6,501 nucleotides of DNA from Nitratifractor sp. (GCA_015490055.1 WFYP01000090.1:1-6501); one strand, 5' to 3'; shown: positions 1 through 4,881, counted from the stretch's first letter. A program made the numbers and translations. The notes: a model not told the origin generated them from the sequence alone.

Positions 1-19
1 AGATGTGTATAAGAGACAG
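1..19 (+). other. Tn5/Nextera mosaic-end adapter
   Basis: The first 19 bases, AGATGTGTATAAGAGACAG, are identical to the Tn5 transposase mosaic end used in Nextera tagmentation libraries. This is library-preparation sequence rather than genomic DNA. Genomic sequence therefore starts at about base 20, and the left edge is probably a contig end. The sequence match is exact; the only alternative is a genuine Tn5/IS50 end, which is very unlikely because nothing else of Tn5 is present. Confidence 0.97.
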
Positions 20-59
20 TTATTGTACATGTATAATATATTAGGGAAAAAGAGAATCC

Positions 60-79
60 ACACCCAATTTATTGGGTGT
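60..79. repeat. Perfect 8-bp stem-loop
   Basis: ACACCCAA and TTGGGTGT pair perfectly around a TTTA loop. The downstream side is only TTTC, so a rho-independent terminator for a gene lost to the left is possible but weak. It lies four bases before the large palindrome and may belong to the same element. Confidence 0.6.
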
Positions 80-82
80 TTC

Positions 83-222
83 TGCACAATTTGAGATTTT
101 CGGAAAAAGAGATTTGTTTAATTGTAGCGTTAAAAAAATGCAACTGTCTGAAGCCGATAGGATGAGTTTTGCATTTTTAACGGAAATTAAACAAATCTCC
201 CGAAAATTTCATTTCTTGTGCA
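83..222. repeat. 140-bp imperfect palindrome, possible mobile-element remnant
   Basis: The two arms can be paired block by block: TGCACAA (83-89) with TTGTGCA (216-222); ATTTTCGG (96-103) with CCGAAAAT (200-207); a perfect 15-bp block at 109-123 with 185-199; and CGTTAAAAA..TGCAA (128-143) with TTGCATTTTTAACG (169-182), leaving two bulged A residues. The centre (144-168) contains CTGTCTGAAGCC. Such a long stem in non-coding DNA suggests a MITE-like element, the hairpin-rich flank of an insertion sequence, or a structured RNA. No transposase is visible. A 70-codon open frame across it (TTG at 72 to 281) is judged to be a by-product. Just to the right, CTTCG-T7 and A8-TGAAG (232-258) can form a further AT-rich hairpin, and 259-330 shows nothing else clear. 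Confidence 0.7.
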
Positions 223-330
223 ATTTTTTTGCTTCGTTTTTTTCTAAAAAAAATGAAGGAGAAAGTACAAATAGCAATTAAAATATGATTATGAATAACA
301 AATGTAACTGCTTAAAATTATAATATATTT

Positions 331-338
331 GCTATAAT
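331..338 (+). promoter_or_regulatory. Extended -10 promoter of the HD-domain gene
   Basis: TGC followed by a perfect TATAAT (333-338) is an extended -10 element. It ends six bases before the ATG, so the predicted transcription start falls on or next to the A of the start codon. The six bases between, CCAACC, contain no Shine-Dalgarno site. A second TATAAT at 319-324 would give a leader of about 14 bases. No good -35 is seen, which is common in Campylobacterota. Confidence 0.55.
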
Positions 339-344
339 CCAACC

Positions 345-959
345 ATGCTAAAAGTCAAATTCACAAAACTGTGCAACAACTTCAGCAACGATAAAGAGCT
401 TATATTAAAACTATGGCAAGAGATAGAAGAGGCTTATAGTCAAAAAAATAGGCATTATCATACGCTTAAACACTTAGAATATATTTATAGTGAGCTTCCA
501 AAACTTGATGTTGTTACAGAGTTTGCAATATTTTACCATGATATTATCTACGATGTTAAAAGAACAGATAACGAAGAGCAAAGTGCCTTGCTTTGCAAAG
601 AGAGGCTTGCTAATTTATGTGTTGAACCATCTATTATAAAAGATGTGGTTACACTTATAAATGAGACAAAAACTCATAATCCAAGCACTACACGAAATAC
701 ACTATTTTTAGATGCTGATTTATCTATTTTAGGAGGCGGTGCAGACAGATATATAAGCTACACAAAGCAGATTAGAAAAGAGTACTCTATTTTTAGCCAG
801 TCAGATTACTACATAGGGCGTAAAAAAGTTTTAAAACATTTTCTTGCAAAAGAGAAAATATACCATAGCGACTATTTTTACAATAAGTATGAAACCATAG
901 CTAGAGAGAATATTAAAAAAGAGTTGTACTTTTTAGAAAGTACACAAAAGCACCTCTAA
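345..959 (+). CDS. HD-superfamily metal-dependent phosphohydrolase (COG4339-like)
   Basis: This 204-residue soluble protein has the features of the predicted metal-dependent HD phosphohydrolase family of about 200 residues. H37-Y-H39-T and H43 lie in the N-terminal motif RHYHTLKHLEY, the HD doublet is at H65-D66 in FYHDIIYD, and D123-A-D125 lies in LDADLSILG. These histidines and aspartates are the expected metal ligands. The substrate of this family is not known. There is no signal peptide or membrane segment. The ATG is chosen because the N-terminal helix before the HYHT motif has the usual family length and no other start lies nearby. No ribosome-binding site precedes it, and the -10 box position suggests a leaderless message. 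It ends 20 bp from the convergent ATP-grasp gene, with no obvious terminator between. The family is fairly sure; the biological role is unknown. Confidence 0.88.
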   Translation: MLKVKFTKLCNNFSNDKELILKLWQEIEEAYSQKNRHYHTLKHLEYIYSELPKLDVVTEFAIFYHDIIYDVKRTDNEEQSALLCKERLANLCVEPSIIKDVVTLINETKTHNPSTTRNTLFLDADLSILGGGADRYISYTKQIRKEYSIFSQSDYYIGRKKVLKHFLAKEKIYHSDYFYNKYETIARENIKKELYFLESTQKHL

Positions 960-979
960 TAATACTCTCTTCACTTAAA

Positions 980-2155
980 CTACTCAACAATATGCCCAAC
1001 AAATTTAGACATATTGTTTAAAATTTTGCCACCCCTTCTAAATCCAACACCGCAAGCTTCCCATGCGTAGAACACTCCGGCTTGGTAGCTATTGCCTAAT
1101 TCATCGGTTGCTAACTCTACATACTCTTGGTAGAGCATTTTATGGTTGCCATAAATATCTTTATTCTCTTCTTCTACTTCGCCATTAGCATTTAAAATAG
1201 CTACATCGCCACCTTCTCTACCAAAAATTGGCTTTCTTACCTGCTTTTTGCCTTCTAATGGCTCAAAAGAGCTCTCTAGTAGTAGTGGATGGTTTGGGTA
1301 CAAATCCCAAAGTATCTTTAAAAATCCTTTGCTTTGGAACATTAGCGTATATGCTGGGTTAAAGATAATCGCCTCTTGGTTATCTATAATTTTAGTTAAA
1401 AGCATTGCTAAATCGCTCTCTTCTATAGCGATATCTTCCCAAGGAATCAGTTTAAACCAGAGTTCATACTTCTCTTCGTTATAGTAAATACCAGTTTCAT
1501 CAAACTCTACTTCGTCAATGTATCCAAACTCTGTACTGTAACCAGCTTCTGTTGCTATATGTTGCAATAATCTTACAGTATTTTCCTCTTCTGGGTTGCC
1601 TTTTATAGAGCTAAATAGAAATTTCCACCCCTCGTAGAGTTCATTAAAATTGCTTGTATCTTCTTGCAGAGTTACAATTCGTTTAAAGTTATCAAGCAAG
1701 GCTTCGTAGATAAAGTTAAATTGGCGACTCTCTTCTAATCCATTTTGTTTTAGCATCGCCCATTGAATAATTGCACTCTCAAAAAGTGCTGTTGGAGTAT
1801 CGGCGTTAAACTCTAACAGTTTTATAGGTTTTCCATCGATTCCACCAGCAAAGTCAAAACGACCATATAAGTGCCAGTGGACATCGCTCTCCCAACTATT
1901 TTTTATAATCTCTACTAAATTAAATGGTATGCCAATTTCGTGAAAAAGTTCGTTTTCTATAATATATTCGCCAGCCTCCACAAACATATCGTAGAGTTCA
2001 TTAGCAGCATTTGCATAAGCTTCTGCTTCATCTTCGCTAAGTACTACTAACTTATCGGCAATGTAACTACTATCGTCGCTATCGGTATGCCATACAAAGC
2101 CCAACTCTTCTAAGTAGCTCTTGTCTAGTGGCTCTATTTTTTGTAAATTAACCAC
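980..2155 (-). CDS. Glutathionylspermidine synthase-like ATP-grasp ligase (YgiC/Cj0372 type)
   Basis: The product is a 391-residue member of the GSP_synth (COG0754) family. Family members couple ATP hydrolysis to amide-bond formation; in E. coli Gss the glycine carboxylate of glutathione is joined to spermidine. Visible motifs are HWHLYGRFDF (R99, D101) and LEFNADTPTALFE (E115, N117), matching the Gss residues that bind Mg-ATP. Near residue 313 the arginine of KPIFGREGG resembles the phosphate-binding arginine. The N-terminal CHAP amidase half of the 619-residue E. coli Gss is absent, so it resembles the 386-387-residue YgiC/YjfC proteins, whose substrates are unknown. The frame is open up to a GTG at 2216-2218, but the GTG at 2153-2155 is preferred: GGAGG lies five bases before it and the length then fits the family. 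It overlaps the lipoprotein stop by 8 bp, implying translational coupling. Actual glutathionylspermidine synthesis is not established. Confidence 0.88.
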   Translation of the reverse strand: MVNLQKIEPLDKSYLEELGFVWHTDSDDSSYIADKLVVLSEDEAEAYANAANELYDMFVEAGEYIIENELFHEIGIPFNLVEIIKNSWESDVHWHLYGRFDFAGGIDGKPIKLLEFNADTPTALFESAIIQWAMLKQNGLEESRQFNFIYEALLDNFKRIVTLQEDTSNFNELYEGWKFLFSSIKGNPEEENTVRLLQHIATEAGYSTEFGYIDEVEFDETGIYYNEEKYELWFKLIPWEDIAIEESDLAMLLTKIIDNQEAIIFNPAYTLMFQSKGFLKILWDLYPNHPLLLESSFEPLEGKKQVRKPIFGREGGDVAILNANGEVEEENKDIYGNHKMLYQEYVELATDELGNSYQAGVFYAWEACGVGFRRGGKILNNMSKFVGHIVE

Positions 2156-2756
2156 CAAAGCCTCCAAAAAATCCGCCTTTTCTAGCACTACTTGTACTCT
2201 TTTTACCAAAGAAGCCACCCTTTTTTGATGAGCTCATACTCTTTCTTGGTTTATTAAAGCTATTTTTACTTCTTGTATATGTAGATGGCGATTTATATCC
2301 AGCTTTTCTATTGTTTTGATAATTTTGGTTGCCAAAAAGTTTATTACCAATCCACGAGCCAATAATTGCACCCGCGGCACTCGCCATTATTGCTTCGCCA
2401 AGCCCCATACCACTGCTCATCTGTTGTGCACCATCTGGCTTAGTTAATTCAGATGTTCCATTATCTATTTTTGCAGCCTCTTTTTTAACTAAGGCATCCA
2501 TCTCTTCTTGCGTTAAAACTTTCTCTTTTCCATCAAGTGTTTTTAAAACAATTCTAGTTTCATCTGCTGGGAATTCATCTTTAATTTTATATTTACCTTT
2601 TGCTACCTCTTCTATAACAACAAAAGCACCTTTGGCTTTTGCTTGCGTCTGTTGAGTATTATCTTCGCTTTTACTACAACTTGTTAAACCAGTTACTAAA
2701 AATGCACCCAAACCAGTACTAATTGCCACTTTTGAAAAATTTCTTAAAATAGACAT
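2148..2756 (-). CDS. UPF0323 family lipoprotein (Cj0371/HP0232-like)
   Basis: This 202-residue protein has a lipoprotein signal peptide with lipobox LTSC, so Cys27 should be lipidated. A conserved domain follows (about 42-106, AFVVIEE...DEFPADETRIVLKTLDGKEKVL...KIDNGTSEL). Then comes a glycine-zipper-like hydrophobic stretch (about 118-142, ASAAGAIIGSWIGNKLFG) and a basic Ser/Gly-rich tail with two KGGFFG repeats, ending in FGGFGG. By memory this matches the UPF0323 family of Campylobacter and Helicobacter, of unknown function; no search was run. AAGGG sits five bases before the ATG. It begins 33 bp after the exported 93-residue gene and overlaps the ATP-grasp gene, so the two are almost certainly co-expressed. 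The pairing parallels E. coli ygiB-ygiC, where a lipoprotein with a Gly/Ser tail accompanies the same enzyme type, implying a shared envelope-related role. Confidence 0.9.
   Translation of the reverse strand: MSILRNFSKVAISTGLGAFLVTGLTSCSKSEDNTQQTQAKAKGAFVVIEEVAKGKYKIKDEFPADETRIVLKTLDGKEKVLTQEEMDALVKKEAAKIDNGTSELTKPDGAQQMSSGMGLGEAIMASAAGAIIGSWIGNKLFGNQNYQNNRKAGYKSPSTYTRSKNSFNKPRKSMSSSKKGGFFGKKSTSSARKGGFFGGFGG
2161..2165 (-). promoter_or_regulatory. Shine-Dalgarno site that decides the ATP-grasp start
   Basis: Reading the minus strand, GGAGG-CTTTG-GTG places a strong ribosome-binding site five bases before the GTG at 2153-2155. The site is built into the last glycine codons of the lipoprotein gene, so coding and regulatory sequence coincide here. 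Confidence 0.7.
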
Positions 2757-2777
2757 TGCTACCCTTTTTTAATGGAA

Positions 2778-2786
2778 ATTATAGCA
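2778..2786 (-). promoter_or_regulatory. Extended -10 promoter of the lipoprotein/ATP-grasp operon
   Basis: On the minus strand, TGC-TATAAT (TATAAT complementary to 2778-2783, TGC to 2784-2786) lies between the stop codon of the 93-residue gene and the lipoprotein ATG. The predicted start near 2771 gives a leader of about 15 bases that contains AAAAAAGGG. The operon can therefore be transcribed independently of the gene upstream. No -35 was assigned. Confidence 0.5.
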
Positions 2787-2789
2787 GGA

Positions 2790-3071
2790 TTATTGGTCGT
2801 TGTACACATCTGTCATATCAAAGTCATAATCGGGCTCTATTAGTGGTACTTTTTTCACAGTATCTTTATCTACAGCTGTTTCGCTTAAATTATAATCTTT
2901 ACCTTGATAAAACTTTTGCTCTTTTTTAAACTTTTTCTCTTTTGCTATAGCTTTTTGCAAATTTTTATTTAAAGTTGCGTTACTATCATTATTATCTTGA
3001 ACTTTGGTACTATTTGTTTGAGCAGATAGTGAAATTGCTAACAATGCAATAAAAAGAGAATTTTTAAACAT
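2790..3071 (-). CDS. Exported small protein, paralogue A (unknown function)
   Basis: I do not recognise this 93-residue protein. Residues 1-17 form a Sec signal peptide (hydrophobic core FIALLAISLSA), with cleavage likely around S16/A17. The mature part is short, very polar and probably largely disordered: an Asn/Asp/Thr-rich linker, a strongly basic helix (AIAKEKKFKKEQKFYQGKDY, 41-60), then an acidic tail with PDYDFDM (80-86). The same basic block and PDYDF tail recur in the 99-residue protein at 4331-4630, so the two are paralogues placed on either side of the Hsp20 pair. AAGGA precedes the ATG, and a good divergent promoter lies upstream. A periplasmic or secreted role is inferred from the signal peptide only. 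It is probably partly co-transcribed with the lipoprotein gene 33 bp downstream, as no terminator intervenes. Confidence 0.8.
   Translation of the reverse strand: MFKNSLFIALLAISLSAQTNSTKVQDNNDSNATLNKNLQKAIAKEKKFKKEQKFYQGKDYNLSETAVDKDTVKKVPLIEPDYDFDMTDVYNDQ
2885..2956 (-). repeat. 72-bp duplicated coding block, copy A
   Basis: This segment matches 4414-4485 in the same orientation at 70 of 72 positions by eye; the two differences (2901 and 2946) are silent third positions. It encodes the basic KAIAKEKKFKKEQKFYQGKDY region of the exported protein. The flanking coding sequence is much more diverged, so a recent local duplication or gene conversion is likely. Confidence 0.9.
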
Positions 3072-3104
3072 AATAATTCCTTATAATAAACTTTTGTTTT
3101 ACTT

Positions 3105-3133
3105 ATTATATCAATTTTGTATGAATTTTGCAA
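3105..3133 (-). promoter_or_regulatory. Promoter of exported protein A
   Basis: On the minus strand, TTGCAA (3128-3133) and a perfect TATAAT (3105-3110) are separated by 17 bp, a standard housekeeping-sigma layout. The predicted start is near 3098, giving a leader of about 27 bases with AAGGA before the ATG at 3071. It is back-to-back with the Hsp20 promoter. Confidence 0.65.
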
Positions 3134-3165
3134 CTTAGGTAGCAACTATACTTTTTAAAATTCTA

Positions 3166-3190
3166 TATAATTTCAAAAAATAACAGGAGG
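3166..3190 (+). promoter_or_regulatory. Promoter -10 and strong RBS of the Hsp20 operon
   Basis: TATAAT at 3166-3171 is followed by AGGAGG at 3185-3190, seven bases before the ATG. No convincing -35 is visible. No CIRCE (HrcA) or HAIR (HspR) inverted repeat is seen; the only upstream pattern is GCAACT twice, 12 bp apart (3130 and 3142), of uncertain meaning. How the genes respond to heat cannot be read from this sequence. Confidence 0.55.
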
Positions 3191-3197
3191 TTCAAAG

Positions 3198-3629
3198 ATG
3201 AATGTAGTAAAAGGTTATAATCCATTTGCTGAATTAGAAGAGTTAAGAGAGCAATTTAGCAAACTACTTAATGTACAAGAGTCTAAACCAAATGATATCG
3301 CTTTTATTCCAACAGTAAATACTAGAGAAGCTGATGATGCTTACTATATAGAAGTTGATTTACCAGGTGTTTCAAAAGATGATATCAATATTGATGTAGA
3401 TGATAATACCCTTACAATTAGCGGTGTTCGTAAAGTAAAAGAGGAGCATAAAGATGATAGCTTCTATAAAGTTGAGTCAGTATATGGTAAGTTTGAAAGA
3501 AGCTTCAGCCTACCAGAAGATGTAGATACAGACAAGATAGAAGCAAAACATAACAATGGAGTTTTGGAGATAAAGATTCCAAAAGTAGAAAAAGTAGAAA
3601 AAGCTCCTAAAAAAATCGAAATTAAATAA
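3198..3629 (+). CDS. Small heat-shock protein Hsp20 (alpha-crystallin family), first of pair
   Basis: This 143-residue ATP-independent chaperone should bind unfolding proteins in the cytoplasm as part of an oligomer. A short N-terminal arm (1-35, NPFAELEELREQFSKLL) precedes the alpha-crystallin domain (about 36-129). Diagnostic pieces are YYIEVDLPGVSKDDINIDV, the YGKFERSFSLP strand and the family signature AKHNNGVLEIKIPK (about 116-129). The C-terminal I-E-I motif (140-142) is the one that docks into a neighbouring subunit. Length is typical for bacterial Hsp20. It has a near-ideal ribosome site and is followed 11 bp later by a second Hsp20 gene, so the two form an operon. It is divergent from the exported protein A gene. 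Identification is secure; the specific client range is unknown. Confidence 0.97.
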   Translation: MNVVKGYNPFAELEELREQFSKLLNVQESKPNDIAFIPTVNTREADDAYYIEVDLPGVSKDDINIDVDDNTLTISGVRKVKEEHKDDSFYKVESVYGKFERSFSLPEDVDTDKIEAKHNNGVLEIKIPKVEKVEKAPKKIEIK

Positions 3630-3640
3630 GGAGGTGCAAA

Positions 3641-4072
3641 ATGGCTAATGTAACAAAAAAATTACAAAATGTAGAGAAAAAAGTAGAGCAAGGCATAGTA
3701 GAAGGCATCGAAAAAACTAAAGATGTTTTTGCAAATGTTGCAAGACACATCCCACTTGCAAACATTATGCACAATAGAAAAAAAGATACCTTTACAGTAG
3801 AAATTGACCTACCAGGTGTTGATAAAAAAGATATTAATGTAAGTGTAGAAGATGACTATTTAGTAGTTACAGCAGAACGCAAAATGAAAAAAGAGGTTAA
3901 AGAGAGCGACTACTATTTAATCGAAAGCAAATTTGGAAAATTTTATAGAACATTTTATTTAAGCGATGATATCGACCGAGATTCTATAGATGCTAAATAT
4001 AAAGATGGCAGATTAACTATTACTTTTGAAAAAGTAGAAAATAAAAAACGCAGAGATATATCTGTTAAATAA
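3641..4072 (+). CDS. Small heat-shock protein Hsp20, second of pair
   Basis: This second 143-residue Hsp20 has an alpha-crystallin domain at about 48-132 (FTVEIDLPGVDKKDINVSV, FGKFYRTFYLSDDID, signature AKYKDGRLTITFEK) and a C-terminal I-S-V (140-142) equivalent to the I-x-I motif. Its N-terminal arm (1-44) differs completely from that of its neighbour: it is a Lys/Glu-rich amphipathic stretch (KKLQNVEKKVEQGIVEGIEK) followed by a hydrophobic patch (IPLANI). Because that arm governs oligomer form and client binding, the two products are probably specialised partners or co-assemble. AAGGAGG overlaps the stop codon of the first gene, so translation is likely coupled. A stem-loop follows the stop by two bases. 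Confidence 0.96.
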   Translation: MANVTKKLQNVEKKVEQGIVEGIEKTKDVFANVARHIPLANIMHNRKKDTFTVEIDLPGVDKKDINVSVEDDYLVVTAERKMKKEVKESDYYLIESKFGKFYRTFYLSDDIDRDSIDAKYKDGRLTITFEKVENKKRRDISVK

Positions 4073-4074
4073 AC

Positions 4075-4095
4075 GCTACCTCTTATAGAGGTAGC
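4075..4095 (+). terminator. Stem-loop after the Hsp20 operon
   Basis: GCTACCTCT and AGAGGTAGC form a perfect 9-bp stem with a TAT loop, starting two bases after the Hsp20 stop codon. No T-run follows (next is CACATTGCC), so it may protect the 3' end or act as a weak terminator rather than a classical rho-independent one. It could also serve convergent transcription from the exported protein B gene. Confidence 0.55.
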
Positions 4096-4174
4096 CACAT
4101 TGCCATTAAATTAAGAGCTTTAACTCCATAAAATGGAGTTAAGTTATCATATAAACTTGAATGTTTACCATCGC

Positions 4175-4200
4175 CGTCATTCTCGTGGAAACGGGAATCT
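4175..4200 (+). repeat. dRS3-like repeat unit, left copy
   Basis: Reads CGTCATTCTCGTGGAAACGG followed by GAATCT. It differs from the complement of the right copy only at 4183 (T instead of C), which breaks the ATTCCC half-site. CGT-GGAA-ACG can fold into a small internal hairpin. Confidence 0.8.
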
Positions 4201-4254
4201 GCAGTTTGAACTATCCATAAGTTGCAATTTAACTTTTTTGACAATTTAAACCGT

Positions 4255-4280
4255 AGATTCCCGTTTCCACGGGAATGACG
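4255..4280 (-). repeat. dRS3-like repeat unit, right copy
   Basis: Contains the intact 20-bp palindrome ATTCCCGTTTCCACGGGAAT (4257-4276) with conserved flanks AG and GACG. It is in opposite orientation to the left copy, 54 bp away, as in paired REP/BIME-style elements. Confidence 0.8.
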
Positions 4281-4330
4281 CAATGGCTAGCTTTTTGCTT
4301 TGTGCTTTAAGCTTTAGGCATTTTATGGAG

Positions 4331-4630
4331 TTAAAACTCTAACATTTCAAAATCATAATCTGGTTTTATAACTTTTATATTATCTAGTGAACTAGAGTCT
4401 ATTTTCTTATCTGTTAAATTATAATCTTTGCCTTGATAAAACTTTTGCTCTTTTTTAAACTTTTTCTCTTTTGCAATAGCTTTTTCTATATTTTTTTCTA
4501 ACTTTGTTTTTTTCGACACAGTTTTTTTTGTACTATTTAAATCTTTTGTAGAATTAGTATCAATTTTAGTACTGTTATTTTGAGAATAAGCAATTACACT
4601 TAAGAGAGTTAAAATTAGAAATTTATACAT
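4331..4630 (-). CDS. Exported small protein, paralogue B (unknown function)
   Basis: This 99-residue protein is the relative of the one at 2790-3071. A signal peptide (1-16, hydrophobic core FLILTLLSVIAYS, probable cleavage AYS|QN) is followed by an Asn/Ser/Thr/Lys-rich linker, the shared basic block AIAKEKKFKKEQKFYQGKDY (51-70), and an acidic PDYDFEM tail (90-96). It ends LEF, whereas its paralogue continues TDVYNDQ. The stop codon and last two codons lie inside the inverted repeat of the neighbouring element, so the C-terminus may have been changed when that element arrived. The ATG has no clear ribosome site and lies 20 bp after the stop of the 76-residue gene, so re-initiation or coupling to that gene is plausible. 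Function is unknown; a periplasmic or surface location is inferred from the signal peptide. Confidence 0.78.
   Translation of the reverse strand: MYKFLILTLLSVIAYSQNNSTKIDTNSTKDLNSTKKTVSKKTKLEKNIEKAIAKEKKFKKEQKFYQGKDYNLTDKKIDSSSLDNIKVIKPDYDFEMLEF
4414..4485 (-). repeat. 72-bp duplicated coding block, copy B
   Basis: Partner of 2885-2956, with two silent differences (4430 and 4475) in 72 bases and the same orientation. It encodes the conserved basic block of exported protein B. Confidence 0.9.
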
Positions 4631-4645
4631 AGCGTGAAGTTAAGA

Positions 4646-4659
4646 GAGCTTTAAAGCTC
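4646..4659. repeat. Perfect 14-bp palindrome at a gene junction
   Basis: GAGCTTTAAAGCTC spans the stop codon of the 76-residue gene, between it and the exported protein B gene. With flanking AAGAG/CTCTT it can form a longer stem with one bulge. It could be a weak terminator or processing site that lowers downstream expression, or a chance palindrome in AT-rich DNA. Confidence 0.4.
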
Positions 4660-4881
4660 CTCTTTTGCCTTTTGTAGTGCAGAGATTACTTCATCTATAT
4701 TACCTTTTGGAATATGCACTTTCCAGTTTGGCTCATCTGCATCACTATTTAAAAATATACCAATACTTGCTACACTTTCGCTATCTTTACCATATGGCTC
4801 TTTTATAACAGCAACCTCTACTTTTCCATTATCTGTACTGCTTAATTTAAACTCATCTATAACTTTTGATAAATCACTCAT
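4651..4881 (-). CDS. Small conserved-looking cytoplasmic protein, unknown
   Basis: I do not recognise this 76-residue acidic protein. It has no signal peptide or membrane segment. The pattern suggests a compact fold: a short N-terminal helix (MSDLSKVIDEFKL), two or three beta strands (KVEVAVIKEP, SVASIGIFLN, NWKVHIP) and a C-terminal helix (NIDEVISALQKAKEEL). The strand-strand-helix order with a tryptophan before the last strand faintly recalls small nucleic-acid-binding PC4/PurA-like folds, but this is only an impression. AAAGGAG lies six bases before the ATG, and a TATAAT is found upstream, so it is a properly expressed gene. It is the first gene of a likely two-gene unit with exported protein B, and divergent from the repeat protein gene. 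Confidence 0.78.
   Translation of the reverse strand: MSDLSKVIDEFKLSSTDNGKVEVAVIKEPYGKDSESVASIGIFLNSDADEPNWKVHIPKGNIDEVISALQKAKEEL

Larger units (their letters stand above)
4115..4339. repeat. Nested inverted-repeat (MITE/REP-like) element
   Basis: The outer arms, 4115-4134 and 4320-4339, are a 20-bp inverted repeat with one mismatch (GAGCTTTAACTCC / GAGTTTTAACTCC). The left arm also folds locally as TTAACTCCAT-AAA-ATGGAGTTAA (4120-4142). Inside are two opposed 26-bp arms that pair at 25 of 26 positions, 4175-4200 and 4255-4280, and weaker pairing extends inward to about 4215/4240. Each inner arm holds ATTCCC-N8-GGGAAT or a one-base variant, the pattern of the Neisseria dRS3 repeat and of the common 'VIPAKAGIQ' intergenic repeats. 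No transposase is present. The right arm overlaps the last two codons and the stop of the exported protein B gene. An open minus-strand frame through it (4083-4283) is a repeat by-product. It fills the intergenic gap. Confidence 0.75.

Noticed and set aside
144..150. CTGTCTG as a second, reverse-oriented mosaic-end adapter
   Set aside because: Only the first six bases match the adapter complement; the following bases differ, and the segment is explained as the palindrome centre.
72..281. 70-codon plus-strand open frame starting with TTG
   Set aside because: It lies wholly across the hairpin and the 140-bp palindrome, begins inside a stem, has no ribosome site, and its sequence mirrors the inverted repeat.
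1248..1484. Plus-strand open frame opposite the ATP-grasp gene
   Set aside because: Antisense to strongly recognisable GSP_synth coding sequence, with no ribosome site; low-complexity Ser/Leu composition typical of a shadow frame.
2329..2655. Plus-strand open frame opposite the lipoprotein gene
   Set aside because: Antisense to the UPF0323 coding region, with no promoter or ribosome site.
3072..3197. Search for CIRCE or HAIR heat-shock operators before the Hsp20 genes
   Set aside because: No TTAGCACTC-N9-GAGTGCTAA or ACTCAAG-type inverted repeat is present; GCAACT twice is too short to claim.
4083..4283. Minus-strand open frame containing RHSRGNGNL
   Set aside because: This is the usual spurious translation of the dRS3-like repeat; it spans the whole nested inverted-repeat element and the Hsp20 stem-loop.
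4115..4339. CRISPR-like repeats
   Set aside because: The repeat units are inverted, only two in number, and nested, with no regular spacers and no cas genes.
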